Assembly: GCA_037015955.1 (NCBI GenBank) | Contig: CP143548.1 | Span: forward strand, 2,350,001 to 2,414,000 | DNA from: Lachnospiraceae bacterium JLR.KK008 | Lineage (GTDB): Bacteria; Bacillota; Clostridia; Lachnospirales; Lachnospiraceae | Direction of reading: 5' to 3' | DNA length: 64,000 bases | In this document: positions 46,967-54,793 of the stretch, piece by piece | Layout of the letters: each line of letters opens with the position of its first letter | Numbering within the stretch: position 1 is the stretch's first letter | The notes under the pieces: model-generated | Seen by the model: only the letters and a program-made list of their open reading frames with translations | What the model was told of the DNA's origin: nothing | Databases searched by the model: none | Position numbers and translations under genes: made by a program

Positions 46967-47950
46967 CTATATATTGGCTGCATAATAGCAAAAAATTTCA
47001 ATATTCCAATCCATCATTTCTTTATATACCTTATCTGGAATCTTACCTTTATATCTGTCTGCCATAACGATAATAGGAGCTTCTTTATGCTTTTTATATT
47101 CTAAAAATGCCTCTTTTGATGTATTAAAATATCCTAATTTTACAGTCTTGCCATCAACATTCAATGCCGCACGATATTTATCTTTGTCAAAACTTACTCC
47201 GACTGGATATTTGCCACGTTTTCTTTTACAATTCAGCAGCAGGGTATTGATTGTATGCGGAACAAATACACACGTTTCAGGACTGTATACCTTATTGCCT
47301 TTGCATATAATATCTTTATCCAAATCTATCTGCTCATTGCCGATCGTATAATAATTCTCTTCCACCCATTAATAGAACTATTCTTTATCCTCTAACCAGT
47401 AATCACAAATGGTACAGCCTATGTATTCTGGAAATCTTTTATGTAATTTTTCATTGTAACAGCGTGAATACATGTCATTCCATAGCCTTCTTGCTTTCAT
47501 GCGGTTATTATTCAGAAATGTTATATACTTCTGTTCCCTTCCCAAATCTTCCACACAAATTTTACCGTTCCTTAGATTGTGAAATTCCCTGTCAGATACA
47601 TAAATCAGGTTATTATATTTGCTGTAGGAACTGTCTCCGTCAATATGATATACCTTGTTTTTGCCCTTTGCTGGCTCTAAAAATGTCTGCGCTACTAAAT
47701 TATCTGCATATACGTCTTTTTTATATTCCACGCCGCTTTTATCTTCATAAAATACCTTCCAGTGAACCCTGTTTGTTGCTTTTGCCAATGTTTCATTATG
47801 TACATAGAATTTACCCTTAATATTATTGGCCAACCTTCCTTCAGACGAAATATAATAATGCTTTGTTCCTTCTATCAGCATGAATGTCTCAAGTTTATTT
47901 AATGGCTTTATGCCTGTACGCTTTAAATCTAATATGTTTATTTCCTGCAT
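46967..47950 (-). pseudogene. HNH/AP2 homing-endonuclease-like gene with two in-frame stops
   Basis: The 5' frame (47950-47378) encodes a NUMOD4/HNH-like region (HYYISSEGRLANNIKG, DNLVAQTFLEPAKGKNKVYH, IDGDSSYSKYNNLIYVSDRE). The same frame continues after TAG (47380-47378) and TAA (47371-47369) into an AP2-like DNA-binding part (KYPVGVSFDKDKYRAALNVD, KLGYFNTSKEAFLEYKK) ending at 46967. Both stops can come from Gln codons by single C to T changes. The product would have been a mobile-element endonuclease with a sequence-specific AP2 domain. Confidence 0.75.
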
Positions 47951-48055
47951 TGCTTAATTAGATACTTCCTTTCGATATGTTTTCAGATAACTCAACACGA
48001 AATCGTGTCCAGTCAATAATTGAGCATCCCGATTGTATGCTCCGATTCCTATTCA

Positions 48056-49028
48056 TAATAAAAGAGAGTCAAGAACAGACTCCCTGATATAATCCAATAT
48101 TCAGTTGTAAGTTTACGCCAATAATGGCGAAATCTCAAATCTGCAAAACTATGATTTAGCGACTCCAAAACGGGAAACGCTATTTTCCCCAGTTGTGTGG
48201 AATAATATTTAAAATATTTCCTAAGTCTTTTGTATCGACTTAAGTTTAAACCATCATGGACTAATATACAATGATTTTCGGTTGTACCACTGTGGGGCAA
48301 CCTTTTACACACTTATGTGGAAAACTCATCTCTTTGTAGGTGTTGGGTTTAAAACCTTCGCAAGATTTAAGGTTTTTCCCTTTTTAGAGAAAAACTCATT
48401 ATGCAAAATTGCACAGTGAAATACTTTTGCTCGCCAAAACAGGAAAGCAAACCTTTTAAACCGTTTGCTTATCAGATTTTCAGATAAGTATATAATGCAC
48501 ATCCAAACGGAAGTCTTTTTTAGATTGCTTTCATTACATAAAACTCAATAACGAATCGTTATTCACCTGAGTAGGCAAAACGCCCTGTCAGCTTATACAT
48601 TCAGTCCTACATAATATCTGATTTAAACGTTAACTAATTTCCAATTAGAAAATTTAATTCTGCAAATTTCAAACCATCCAGAATTAAGACAGCGAAATTT
48701 TTCGCCATCCTCTTTCGACAACATATTGGCGACTAAGTTAAACTTAGCCCGTTTACTTCTGGATAATTCTGTCCAGCTATGATAGCAACCGTACCTCAAG
48801 TACACTTGTATAACCTCCGTACCTACAGGTACACACCACTCTCCCATGGGGAACCACCGTCTCACGGGGCTACGGTATGTCGTGAAACACTACACACCTA
48901 AAATTTCATTCTGGCAGCAAAAGTGTACTGTAATAATTGTAAGTATAAGTTGCGAATAGGTTTAATCATACTGGGCCATTTTTATGATAAAAATCCTTAA
49001 AACCCTTGATTCATAAGTGATTAAGCCA
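48056..49028 (-). ncRNA. candidate large structured non-coding RNA, about 970 nt
   Basis: No ORF here has a convincing ribosome site or family match. On the minus strand nearly the whole stretch is a run of short perfect hairpins. Examples: TTAATCA/TGATTAA closing the 5' domain (49024-49018 with 48968-48962), ATTTTTA/TAAAAAT (48994-48978), GTACC/GGTAC (48832-48819), CAAG/CTTG (48808-48797), CTGGA/TCCAG (48776-48759), CTAAGTT/AACTTAG (48747-48733), AATTCTG/CAGAATT (48685-48656), CTAATT/AATTAG (48648-48634), AATAACG/CGTTATT (48563-48547), CTTATC/GATAAG inside CCGTTTG/CAAACGG (48510-48461), GCAAAC/GTTTGC (48468-48447) and GGGAAA/TTTCCC (48189-48172). A terminator hairpin GAGTC/GACTC with T-rich tail ends it near 48060. 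Size, context near phage-like genes and a tRNA, and ornate folding recall the ROOL/GOLLD class of large RNAs, but I cannot confirm membership. Confidence 0.6.
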
Positions 49029-49034
49029 GACCAC

Positions 49035-49063
49035 ATATAATTAAAGGAGAGTACATATGTCAA
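49035..49063 (-). promoter_or_regulatory. promoter of the candidate large RNA
   Basis: On the minus strand TTGACA (49063-49058), 17 bases and TTATAT (49040-49035) precede the hairpin-rich region. Transcription would start near 49028. Confidence 0.55.
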
Positions 49064-49345
49064 AATTAAAAGTAATGTATGCGTCACAACTATTCCCAAT
49101 TTTGTGATTCGTTGTCCACTATATACAACACTTTCCACTTTTACGGAATCTGTTTGAACCGAAATCGCATGATACAAACACATTGCACAAATAGCAATCT
49201 GGCCACATTCCCATTTTGTGATACCACGTAATTACATTTCTCCATCTGATAAATATATTTTCTGCTATGACTATCTTTCACATCCGAAGCCATATCCATA
49301 TATTCTCTTTTTTGTACTATTGGCAGATAAAATATTTCTTCTGCT

Positions 49346-49375
49346 TCAAAAAGGACTGAACATTTCATTCAGCCC
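49346..49375 (-). terminator. terminator upstream of the candidate RNA
   Basis: GGGCTGAA and TTCAGTCC (minus strand) form a stem over TGAAATG and are followed by TTTTT. It would end transcription of the small phage-like genes to its right. Between it and the RNA promoter (49064-49345) only AT-rich sequence with two overlapping, out-of-frame short ORFs is visible. Confidence 0.55.
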
Positions 49376-49531
49376 TTATCAATCTTTGAAATATTCAATT
49401 TTCATCATTATTTAATGGAATTATTGTGTAGATACACACAATCGACACTGTTAATATTTAGAATTTCTTAAATCTCGGCATTACAGTTTATTTTGACTGC
49501 TCTGTAATAGCAATTATTTATTTCTTAACGG

Positions 49532-49702
49532 TCACCATTCAGGACTTCCCTCTGGTAACTCCCCAACGCTCAATTTCCCCATATCGTCAGTTCTGCCTGC
49601 ATGGTTACAATAATATATTCTCCTGCCATAGTCATATATCTTCATAAACTCACATGCAGCGCAACCGCCCGCACCATTCTTTAATTTCAATCCTGATCTC
49701 AC
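49532..49702 (-). CDS. small zinc-finger-like protein
   Basis: A 56-residue frame starting with GTG at 49702 reads RSGLKLKNGAGGCAACEFMK, then YYCNHAGRTDDMGKLSVGEL and ends PEW. The CxxC and C-x2-H arrangement suggests a small zinc-binding protein. A weak GAGGGG site lies about 13 bases upstream. It follows the phage-like gene at 49722-50159 on the same strand. Confidence 0.5.
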   Translation of the reverse strand: MRSGLKLKNGAGGCAACEFMKIYDYGRRIYYCNHAGRTDDMGKLSVGELPEGSPEW

Positions 49703-49721
49703 TATGTATCAGCCCCTCTTC

Positions 49722-50159
49722 CTAACTTCTCACCGTAAACCCCTTACTCCTTAAATAATCAACCGCCAGTCTCAAAAGCTCTCCGTTTCCTACTGTCTCA
49801 TCCAGTGTGTCCTGCCACACATGAGGCTTGTGATCTGTTTCGATGCCGCCATGGAGTCCTTCATTCGCCCACTTCGCCACTTGATACCCGCTTGCATTCC
49901 TGTAACTATCCAGTGAATCCGTATCAATCAATACCACTGCCCTGACACCGCCTTTATATGGCTGCGCATCTATTTTCACCGCTGAATAGAGAAAGTTTTT
50001 TGTCCTGCGGTAACTGGCCGGATCATACCCTGCATAATAATCCTGTAAGAAATAATTCAATGTCTCATATACCCGCTCTGCCAATTGATCCGTCATCTTT
50101 AATAACACCGGCTGCATTGCTTTCTGTAATTCCTTCATGTTCCTGATATGTACTGCCAT
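49722..50159 (-). CDS. phage-like structural protein, possibly HK97-gp10-like
   Basis: The 145-residue protein (MAVHIRNMKELQKAMQPVLL, ERVYETLNYFLQDYYAGYDP, SYRRTKNFLYSAVKID, VAKWANEGLHGGIE) has the size and helix-then-beta layout of small head-tail or tail-completion proteins near HK97 gp10. I am not certain of the family. It overlaps no gene and lies six bases below the broken HU-like gene. Confidence 0.5.
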   Translation of the reverse strand: MAVHIRNMKELQKAMQPVLLKMTDQLAERVYETLNYFLQDYYAGYDPASYRRTKNFLYSAVKIDAQPYKGGVRAVVLIDTDSLDSYRNASGYQVAKWANEGLHGGIETDHKPHVWQDTLDETVGNGELLRLAVDYLRSKGFTVRS

Positions 50160-50164
50160 AACTT

Positions 50165-50541
50165 TTATTCCTCCCCATCCTCTGTCTCTTCCGCATCTTC
50201 CAGCAGGTATCCGCTCTTTTTCAATATGTTTATCTGCTGTCTACTGAATAGTAATTTTTCAAGTCCATAAACGCCCTGTTCCATATTTTCTGTCAGCGTC
50301 TGATTCATAATGCTTCCGAATGCGTCACTCCGTGTCATCTTCAGCTTTGTATACGGCGGGTTTCCTCCTGCTTTGTTGCATACAGGCAGGTTATAATTCC
50401 CTTCCGGCACTCATCCATGTACATCTGTAGGATGTCTGTAACAACCTGTCTGGTGACAATCTTTTCGTTGTAAATGTTATCGCTCCTGTCACAGATGCGC
50501 TTTGCCATCTGAAACGCTGTCACTGCTTTTTTCTTTGCCAT
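50165..50541 (-). pseudogene. broken HU-like DNA-binding protein gene
   Basis: The 5' frame starts at ATG 50541 (MAKKKAVTAFQMAKRICDRS, QVVTDILQMYMDECRKGI) like an HU N-terminus. In the overlapping other frame ending at 50165 lies the expected C-terminal continuation (GNYNLPVCNKAGGNPPYTKL, NMEQGVYGLEKLLFSRQQIN). The central beta-arm of about 20 residues is missing, so an internal deletion with frameshift seems to have destroyed the gene. Confidence 0.55.
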
Positions 50542-50913
50542 TGTTTCGATTCCTCCTTTTTTCTTCATGTAGTATTGCCTGTGATTATTTGTCAATAAAA
50601 TACTTCTTTTAAGTCAGCGGCTACTAAACTGATATTTCTTCTATCACATCTGTAGAATACCCCTGTAACGCTCTGTGAAGCGCATATAGACAGTTTGGAA
50701 GTAATTGTAGATTTTTTTCTGAATTGAACCATTAAAATAAGCCCACGATCAATCACATTTCTGTTATTGATCATGGACTTATTCAGATGTCCAATATAAT
50801 ATTTAATTGTTACGATGTACAGAACTTTTCCTTCCTGCTGAAATCAAACACACATTCTGATTACTTATTTGATTACCTGTGTTCTGTAAATGCCTGAAAA
50901 TCAAGGCTTTTTT
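50542..50913. other. intergenic stretch, no gene seen
   Basis: About 370 AT-rich bases without a credible gene. An ORF at 50592-50774 lacks a ribosome site and family match. Confidence 0.55.
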
Positions 50914-50931
50914 AGAGCACGAGACGGGATT
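50914..50931. other. att-like copy of the tRNA-Gly 3' end
   Basis: AGAGCACGAGACGGGATT here is identical to 51718-51735, the 3' end of the tRNA-Gly gene and three flanking bases, in the same orientation. After one mismatch GAAC also matches. Just to the right, TGTCTAA occurs three times at 10-11-base spacing (50983, 50993, 51004), as expected of integrase arm sites. It looks like the attachment site left by an element that used this tRNA. Confidence 0.7.
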
Positions 50932-51040
50932 TGAACTCCAGAGTGCCCTGAAAACCCAATAAGATCAAGGAGAAAAACACCCTGTCTAACATTGTCTAAC
51001 AACTGTCTAAAATAGACTTTATCCTCTAAAGCATATATGA

Positions 51041-51069
51041 TTGAACGCTGCATTCTTCTATGCTACAAT
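51041..51069 (+). promoter_or_regulatory. promoter of the holin-like toxin gene
   Basis: TTGAAC (51041-51046), 17 bases and TACAAT (51064-51069) with an extended -10 TG. About 80 bases of leader separate it from the toxin start. Confidence 0.65.
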
Positions 51070-51149
51070 CAACTTGTACGATCGAAAAGAAAGCAGGATG
51101 CGGCTTTCCGATGGGTGCCTTCTAGTCTTTATGAAAGAGGGTGGTGCTT

Positions 51150-51230
51150 ATGAACACAATGGAAGTTCTCACATTGTTGTTACTTATATTTACAGCACTG
51201 TCTTACATAGACAACTGCAAAAAGAAATAA
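51150..51230 (+). CDS. 26-residue holin-like peptide (type I toxin candidate)
   Basis: The ORF encodes MNTMEVLTLLLLIFTALSYI plus a polar end DNCKKK: one membrane span with a lysine-rich tail, as in the putative holin-like toxin (Hol-Tox)/TxpA group. GAGGGTGG lies upstream. A 15-bp perfect terminator hairpin overlaps the stop codon. No antisense RNA promoter was identified with confidence. Its membrane action would be pore formation if overexpressed. Confidence 0.6.
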   Translation: MNTMEVLTLLLLIFTALSYIDNCKKK

Positions 51231-51266
51231 GCATCCCAACCGCCCAAGTGATGCTTATTTCTTTAT
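51221..51266 (+). terminator. terminator of the holin-like toxin gene
   Basis: AAAGAAATAAGCATC (51221-51235) is perfectly inverted at 51250-51264, giving a 15-bp stem. The AAATAA part includes the toxin stop codon. Being A/T-flanked on both sides it could work in both directions, also for a converging antitoxin RNA. Confidence 0.75.
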
Positions 51267-51677
51267 TTAAGTATCAAAACTGAGGGCACATCGGAACTCG
51301 TGTCCGATCGCCTTTCCAAGTAGATTATACATGACGGCCGCCTGTTTTGCAAGCGGCTCTTTTGACAGCTAATCATTTTCAAAGATCATAATGCCGATGA
51401 GTCTGTCCATCCCTTTACCGTCAGGCACCTGCAAAGCAGGTGAGGATTGACTGACGCAGGGAAAAGATTCCAAAAACCCCGATCATAGAAACGGAGGAGA
51501 TTCAGTCACACTTGCTGAATCCCCTCTTGATGATACCTTGCGTGAAAAATTAATATATAAGAATTACTGTTTTAACCGGATGGCGAAATCTGAAACAGAA
51601 TCATCTTTAGAAGAAGCACTGGCACGCTAAAAATTCCTATAAAAAGTGTAACCAAGCAGATTTCAGGGTAAAACAAA
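51267..51677. other. decayed stretch between toxin gene and tRNA-Gly
   Basis: About 400 bases with only a short broken minus-strand frame: MDRLIGIMIFEND, TAG, LSKEPLAKQAAVMYNLLGKA ... to a TAA near 51280. It may be a relic of a former element gene. A small hairpin CACCTGC/GCAGGTG lies near 51427-51443. Confidence 0.4.
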
Positions 51678-51706
51678 CGGAAATGCTGATAAACTCAACA
51701 TTTCCG
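51678..51706 (-). terminator. terminator of tRNA-Gly
   Basis: CGGAAATG and CATTTCCG (minus strand, 51706-51699 with 51685-51678) form an 8-bp stem followed by TTTGTTTT. Confidence 0.65.
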
Positions 51707-51719
51707 CGATCTTAACCAG

Positions 51720-51791
51720 AGCACGAGACGGGATTCGAACCCGCGACCCTCGCCTTGGCAAGGCGATACTCCACCACTGAGCCACTCGTGC
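51720..51791 (-). tRNA. tRNA-Gly (anticodon GCC)
   Basis: On the minus strand the acceptor stem GCACGAG pairs with CTCGTGC, the D region is TGGCTCAGTGGTGGAGTA, the anticodon loop TTGCCAA gives GCC, and the T-loop GGTTCGAATCC is normal. Its 3' end is duplicated at 50914-50931, marking it as an integration target. Confidence 0.95.
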
Positions 51792-51885
51792 ATATATCCT
51801 GTCACCCAACGGACAATACATATTATATGATACGCTCCTTCTTTTGTCAATCTATTTTTTTATTTTTCTGCACACTCCTGCCCCT

Positions 51886-52782
51886 TTATTCATCCACACC
51901 ATTGCGGTATTTTACCCGGTAGATCGTCTCCAATGACTCTCTCACTCTGTTTTCCAGTTCTTCATTTCCCTGGATGGCCGCAAGCATTCCCTCATATGCG
52001 ATCTGCACTCCCTCCTGCACATAGAGAAGATCCGCACCGTTTTCCCACGCTTCCAAACAGGCCTCTGCAAGCGCTTCCTCATCCCCGCTGATCTGTGCCG
52101 TTGCCAGCCCGTCTTCCTGTGCATCTCCCAGAAGAGAAGGCAGAGTGACAGTGCGAAAGACTGCGGCCCCGTCTCCCTGATCCGCAAATTCCATATTGAT
52201 ACCATAATTGGACAAGTCCTCTGTCAGAACTTCTGTCTGGTCATCCAATATAAAAAATAAAGGATACTTGCTCTTTGGAATCGTAGACGTGATCATATCC
52301 GTGAACTGCTCTGCAGACTGTACGTTCGATGCGGCGTACACCAGTCCGCCCACCGGATATTGTGCAAGCGCCGTCTCCGTTCCCTCTCCCGCCTTCGTCG
52401 CTAGGTCTGTTCCCGTCAGCGCTTCAGGAGTCGTCAAAAACAATCCCGCTACCTGATCTTCCAGAGACATCTCCGCGATACTCGCATCTATCATATCCGT
52501 CACCAGATCATCCTGTGTATATTCTTCCACCGGTTCTTCCGTCTCCACGGCCTCCGTCTCTTCCCCGGTCTCCTGCATGGCCGCCATCGCCGCCTCAAAT
52601 TCTTTTTCCTGCTGCCTGTCTGCAATCCACCTTGTTACGGCCCTGCCTGCAAAAAATATGCCTGCCGCCCCGCACAATACGAGTAAGCCCAGCGCCACAT
52701 AGGCGAGCGTCTGATTGCGCACTCTCCTCTGTCTCCTTCTCTCCCTGTCGGATAATTCCGGTGTCTTCTTTTTCTTTGCCAT
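51886..52782 (-). CDS. membrane-anchored, degenerate GH3-like protein
   Basis: The 298-residue protein has a short basic N-terminus, one membrane segment (about residues 29-50) and an acidic linker. A domain resembling the N-terminal barrel of family 3 glycoside hydrolases follows (MSLEDQVAGLFLTTPEALTG, YPVGGLVYAASNVQSAEQFT, SKYPLFFILDDQ). The usual catalytic and substrate-binding motifs of NagZ-like enzymes are not visible and the barrel appears shortened, so it may be non-catalytic and bind cell-wall glycan. The start MAKKKK (52782) follows GAGGAA. Confidence 0.6.
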   Translation of the reverse strand: MAKKKKTPELSDRERRRQRRVRNQTLAYVALGLLVLCGAAGIFFAGRAVTRWIADRQQEKEFEAAMAAMQETGEETEAVETEEPVEEYTQDDLVTDMIDASIAEMSLEDQVAGLFLTTPEALTGTDLATKAGEGTETALAQYPVGGLVYAASNVQSAEQFTDMITSTIPKSKYPLFFILDDQTEVLTEDLSNYGINMEFADQGDGAAVFRTVTLPSLLGDAQEDGLATAQISGDEEALAEACLEAWENGADLLYVQEGVQIAYEGMLAAIQGNEELENRVRESLETIYRVKYRNGVDE

Positions 52783-52861
52783 TCGTTTTCCTCTCATCGG
52801 ACCCGGTTGTCAGAAGCCTGCTGCCATACCGAATCCCAAATCGTATTCGTAAAATAAACTA

Positions 52862-54208
52862 CTACTGCGGCGCTTTCCAGTCTTTCCCTGTACTGCGCTC
52901 CGGCAGAATGATCTGCTGATGCGGATAAATCAGATCCGGATCAGAAATCTCATTGAGCTGTTCCATGGCCCTCACAGAATCGGGTAGATTCCCCGGCATG
53001 TACTTCCGGGAAATCTTTGTCAGTGTATCTCCCTCTTTGATCGTATAAGTATAAGGCTCTGTCCGCAATGTCTGCATCATCGCAGACAGTACATGCGCAC
53101 ACTCTTCCTTCTCCAGGGCTTCTTTCCTGATCCGCGAAGCCATATACCATCCTCCGCTGTCCTCCGGCATAATCGGAATAGCCAATGTCAGTTCATAATC
53201 TGCCGTATATCCATGCCAGACCAGATAATCATACCAATAATTTTCCGCCGGCTGGCAGACCCACTTCACATCCTCATCCGCGCCCGGTGGCAACAGAAAT
53301 CCTGCTCCCTGACGTTCGACAAACTCTCGCACTGCCTGTTCATCGGAAAAGTCCTCTCCCGGCATCTGATCAATCCATACCACTCCTTTGTCAGTGGCAG
53401 CCTCCTCCAGCAGCCTCCAGATGCCTCTCCCGTCCGGATACATACTGTAATCCGCATCGTCAAGAAAGGCAAAGTCTCCGGCTTTGACTGTTTTATGTAT
53501 ATCCAGCCAGCCGACAGTGACGATCTCTCCGTTCTCCACTGTCGTCGACAGTCTGTAGCTGAGCTCCCACCAGCTTACGTCATCCATTTCCCTGTCGGTA
53601 TGCCCGCCGTCAATAAAGCTGAGCGTCCACATTCTCTGCTCCGGCTCGATCTCCGGATACTGTTTCAGATAGACCTCCAAAAATTCCTGAAGATACCCTT
53701 CTTTGATCAACTGCCTTGTCTGCTCCATACCTTCATTGAACGCCGCCTCATAACACCGGGAAGTAACGTCTCTGTCGTGCCATTCCTCTTTCGCTTCCCA
53801 TTCCCCATCGGCAAAAAGCTCTGTGGTAAAGACAGGATAGCCAAAAGCCCTTGTACCCTCTCCGGCCACGGAAAACCACACATTATTCAGGTGCATCGTA
53901 TGGACCGTTTCCCGCAGAATGCTGCCGTCCTCCTGCCGCAGATACTGCTCCTGCAAAAGAGAATCATAGATCGAAACGCCAGACTGCTGCTGCGCTTCTT
54001 CTCCCCACTTCTTTTTCCACGTCTCCCGGCCATCGTCTTCCACAGTGATCGGTGCAAAATGCAGTTCCTCTGTCTCTGCCGTTTCAGCCTCTGAAAACAC
54101 CGAGTCAAACAGTTCCGCATTTTCTGAAATGACACTGGGAACCGCCGCCAGCCACAAGATGCCGATCACCAAAAACAGAGCCGCGATCATCGTCCCTCTT
54201 TTGCTCAT
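52862..54208 (-). CDS. exported LysM-domain protein
   Basis: The 448-residue protein has an N-terminal signal/anchor (MSKRGTMIAALFLVIGILWL), a long unassigned extracytoplasmic region rich in W, E and Y, and a C-terminal LysM repeat (YTIKEGDTLTKISRKYMPGN ... ISDPDLIYPHQQIILP). LysM binds peptidoglycan. It is probably a cell-envelope protein, and the central domain is not recognised. It lies 79 bases upstream of the GH3-like gene in the same orientation. Confidence 0.75.
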   Translation of the reverse strand: MSKRGTMIAALFLVIGILWLAAVPSVISENAELFDSVFSEAETAETEELHFAPITVEDDGRETWKKKWGEEAQQQSGVSIYDSLLQEQYLRQEDGSILRETVHTMHLNNVWFSVAGEGTRAFGYPVFTTELFADGEWEAKEEWHDRDVTSRCYEAAFNEGMEQTRQLIKEGYLQEFLEVYLKQYPEIEPEQRMWTLSFIDGGHTDREMDDVSWWELSYRLSTTVENGEIVTVGWLDIHKTVKAGDFAFLDDADYSMYPDGRGIWRLLEEAATDKGVVWIDQMPGEDFSDEQAVREFVERQGAGFLLPPGADEDVKWVCQPAENYWYDYLVWHGYTADYELTLAIPIMPEDSGGWYMASRIRKEALEKEECAHVLSAMMQTLRTEPYTYTIKEGDTLTKISRKYMPGNLPDSVRAMEQLNEISDPDLIYPHQQIILPERSTGKDWKAPQ

Positions 54209-54793
54209 ACTTTTATCCCCTCAATATTAACCCCTCTGACGATCCTGCAGACAGATACCGTCTGTCAATCTAAGTATACAATAAAAGAAGGTATGCTTTC
54301 AATCAAAACACACCTTCTTTTAGTACTCGCTATCCAATGGATTGTACCTCCCTATTCTGTTCCACCCGTCTCTTTCCAATATTATCTTTTGTACTTTTGT
54401 ACGGCCGTGAGGTTCTTATGTAACTGTACCGGACTTTTTCTTTCTGTACTCCTGACGAATGATCCTTTTCTTAAGTGCTTCTGCTTTCGTCTTATGTTTC
54501 TTTACTTACGTTTTCGGTGGTCCGTACCTCCTTTTCATTAGATTTTATCTATGTGAATGTTTCTCTTTTGTATGACTTAATTATAGCACGTAATATTTAT
54601 TTGTCAACATATTTTTATAAAAAATAATAAGTTTTTACAATTTTTTCTTGTTTTACCAGATTTATGTAATTTTTCGACATATTTCGACATATATCCTGTC
54701 TTTTCGATGATATAGGCAGAATAAAAGAGCAATTCCGAACCAGGCTGTCCGGTAATTGCCCTTCTGTACTTAACACAAAGTCAAACACGCTTG
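54209..54793. other. intergenic region with a long AAAAGAAGGT hairpin
   Basis: No convincing gene. AAAAGAAGGT (54283-54292) is inverted at 54312-54321, a likely bidirectional terminator. On the minus strand an AAAGGAGG site near 54535 is followed only by very short frames. The rest is very AT-rich. Confidence 0.55.

Noticed and set aside
48049-48312. Minus-strand ORF of 87 codons, and similar ORFs at 48623-48865 and 48962-49183
   Set aside because: No ribosome sites and no recognisable families. They lie over the hairpin-rich segment read here as an RNA.
49057-49107. Plus-strand 16-codon ORF with AAAGGAG site (MSKLKVMYASQLFPIL)
   Set aside because: Too short to support, and it overlaps the opposing promoter of the candidate RNA.
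54293-54541. Plus-strand ORF in the gap before the transglutaminase-like gene
   Set aside because: No ribosome site, low-complexity hydrophobic translation and an overlapping terminator. Probably chance.
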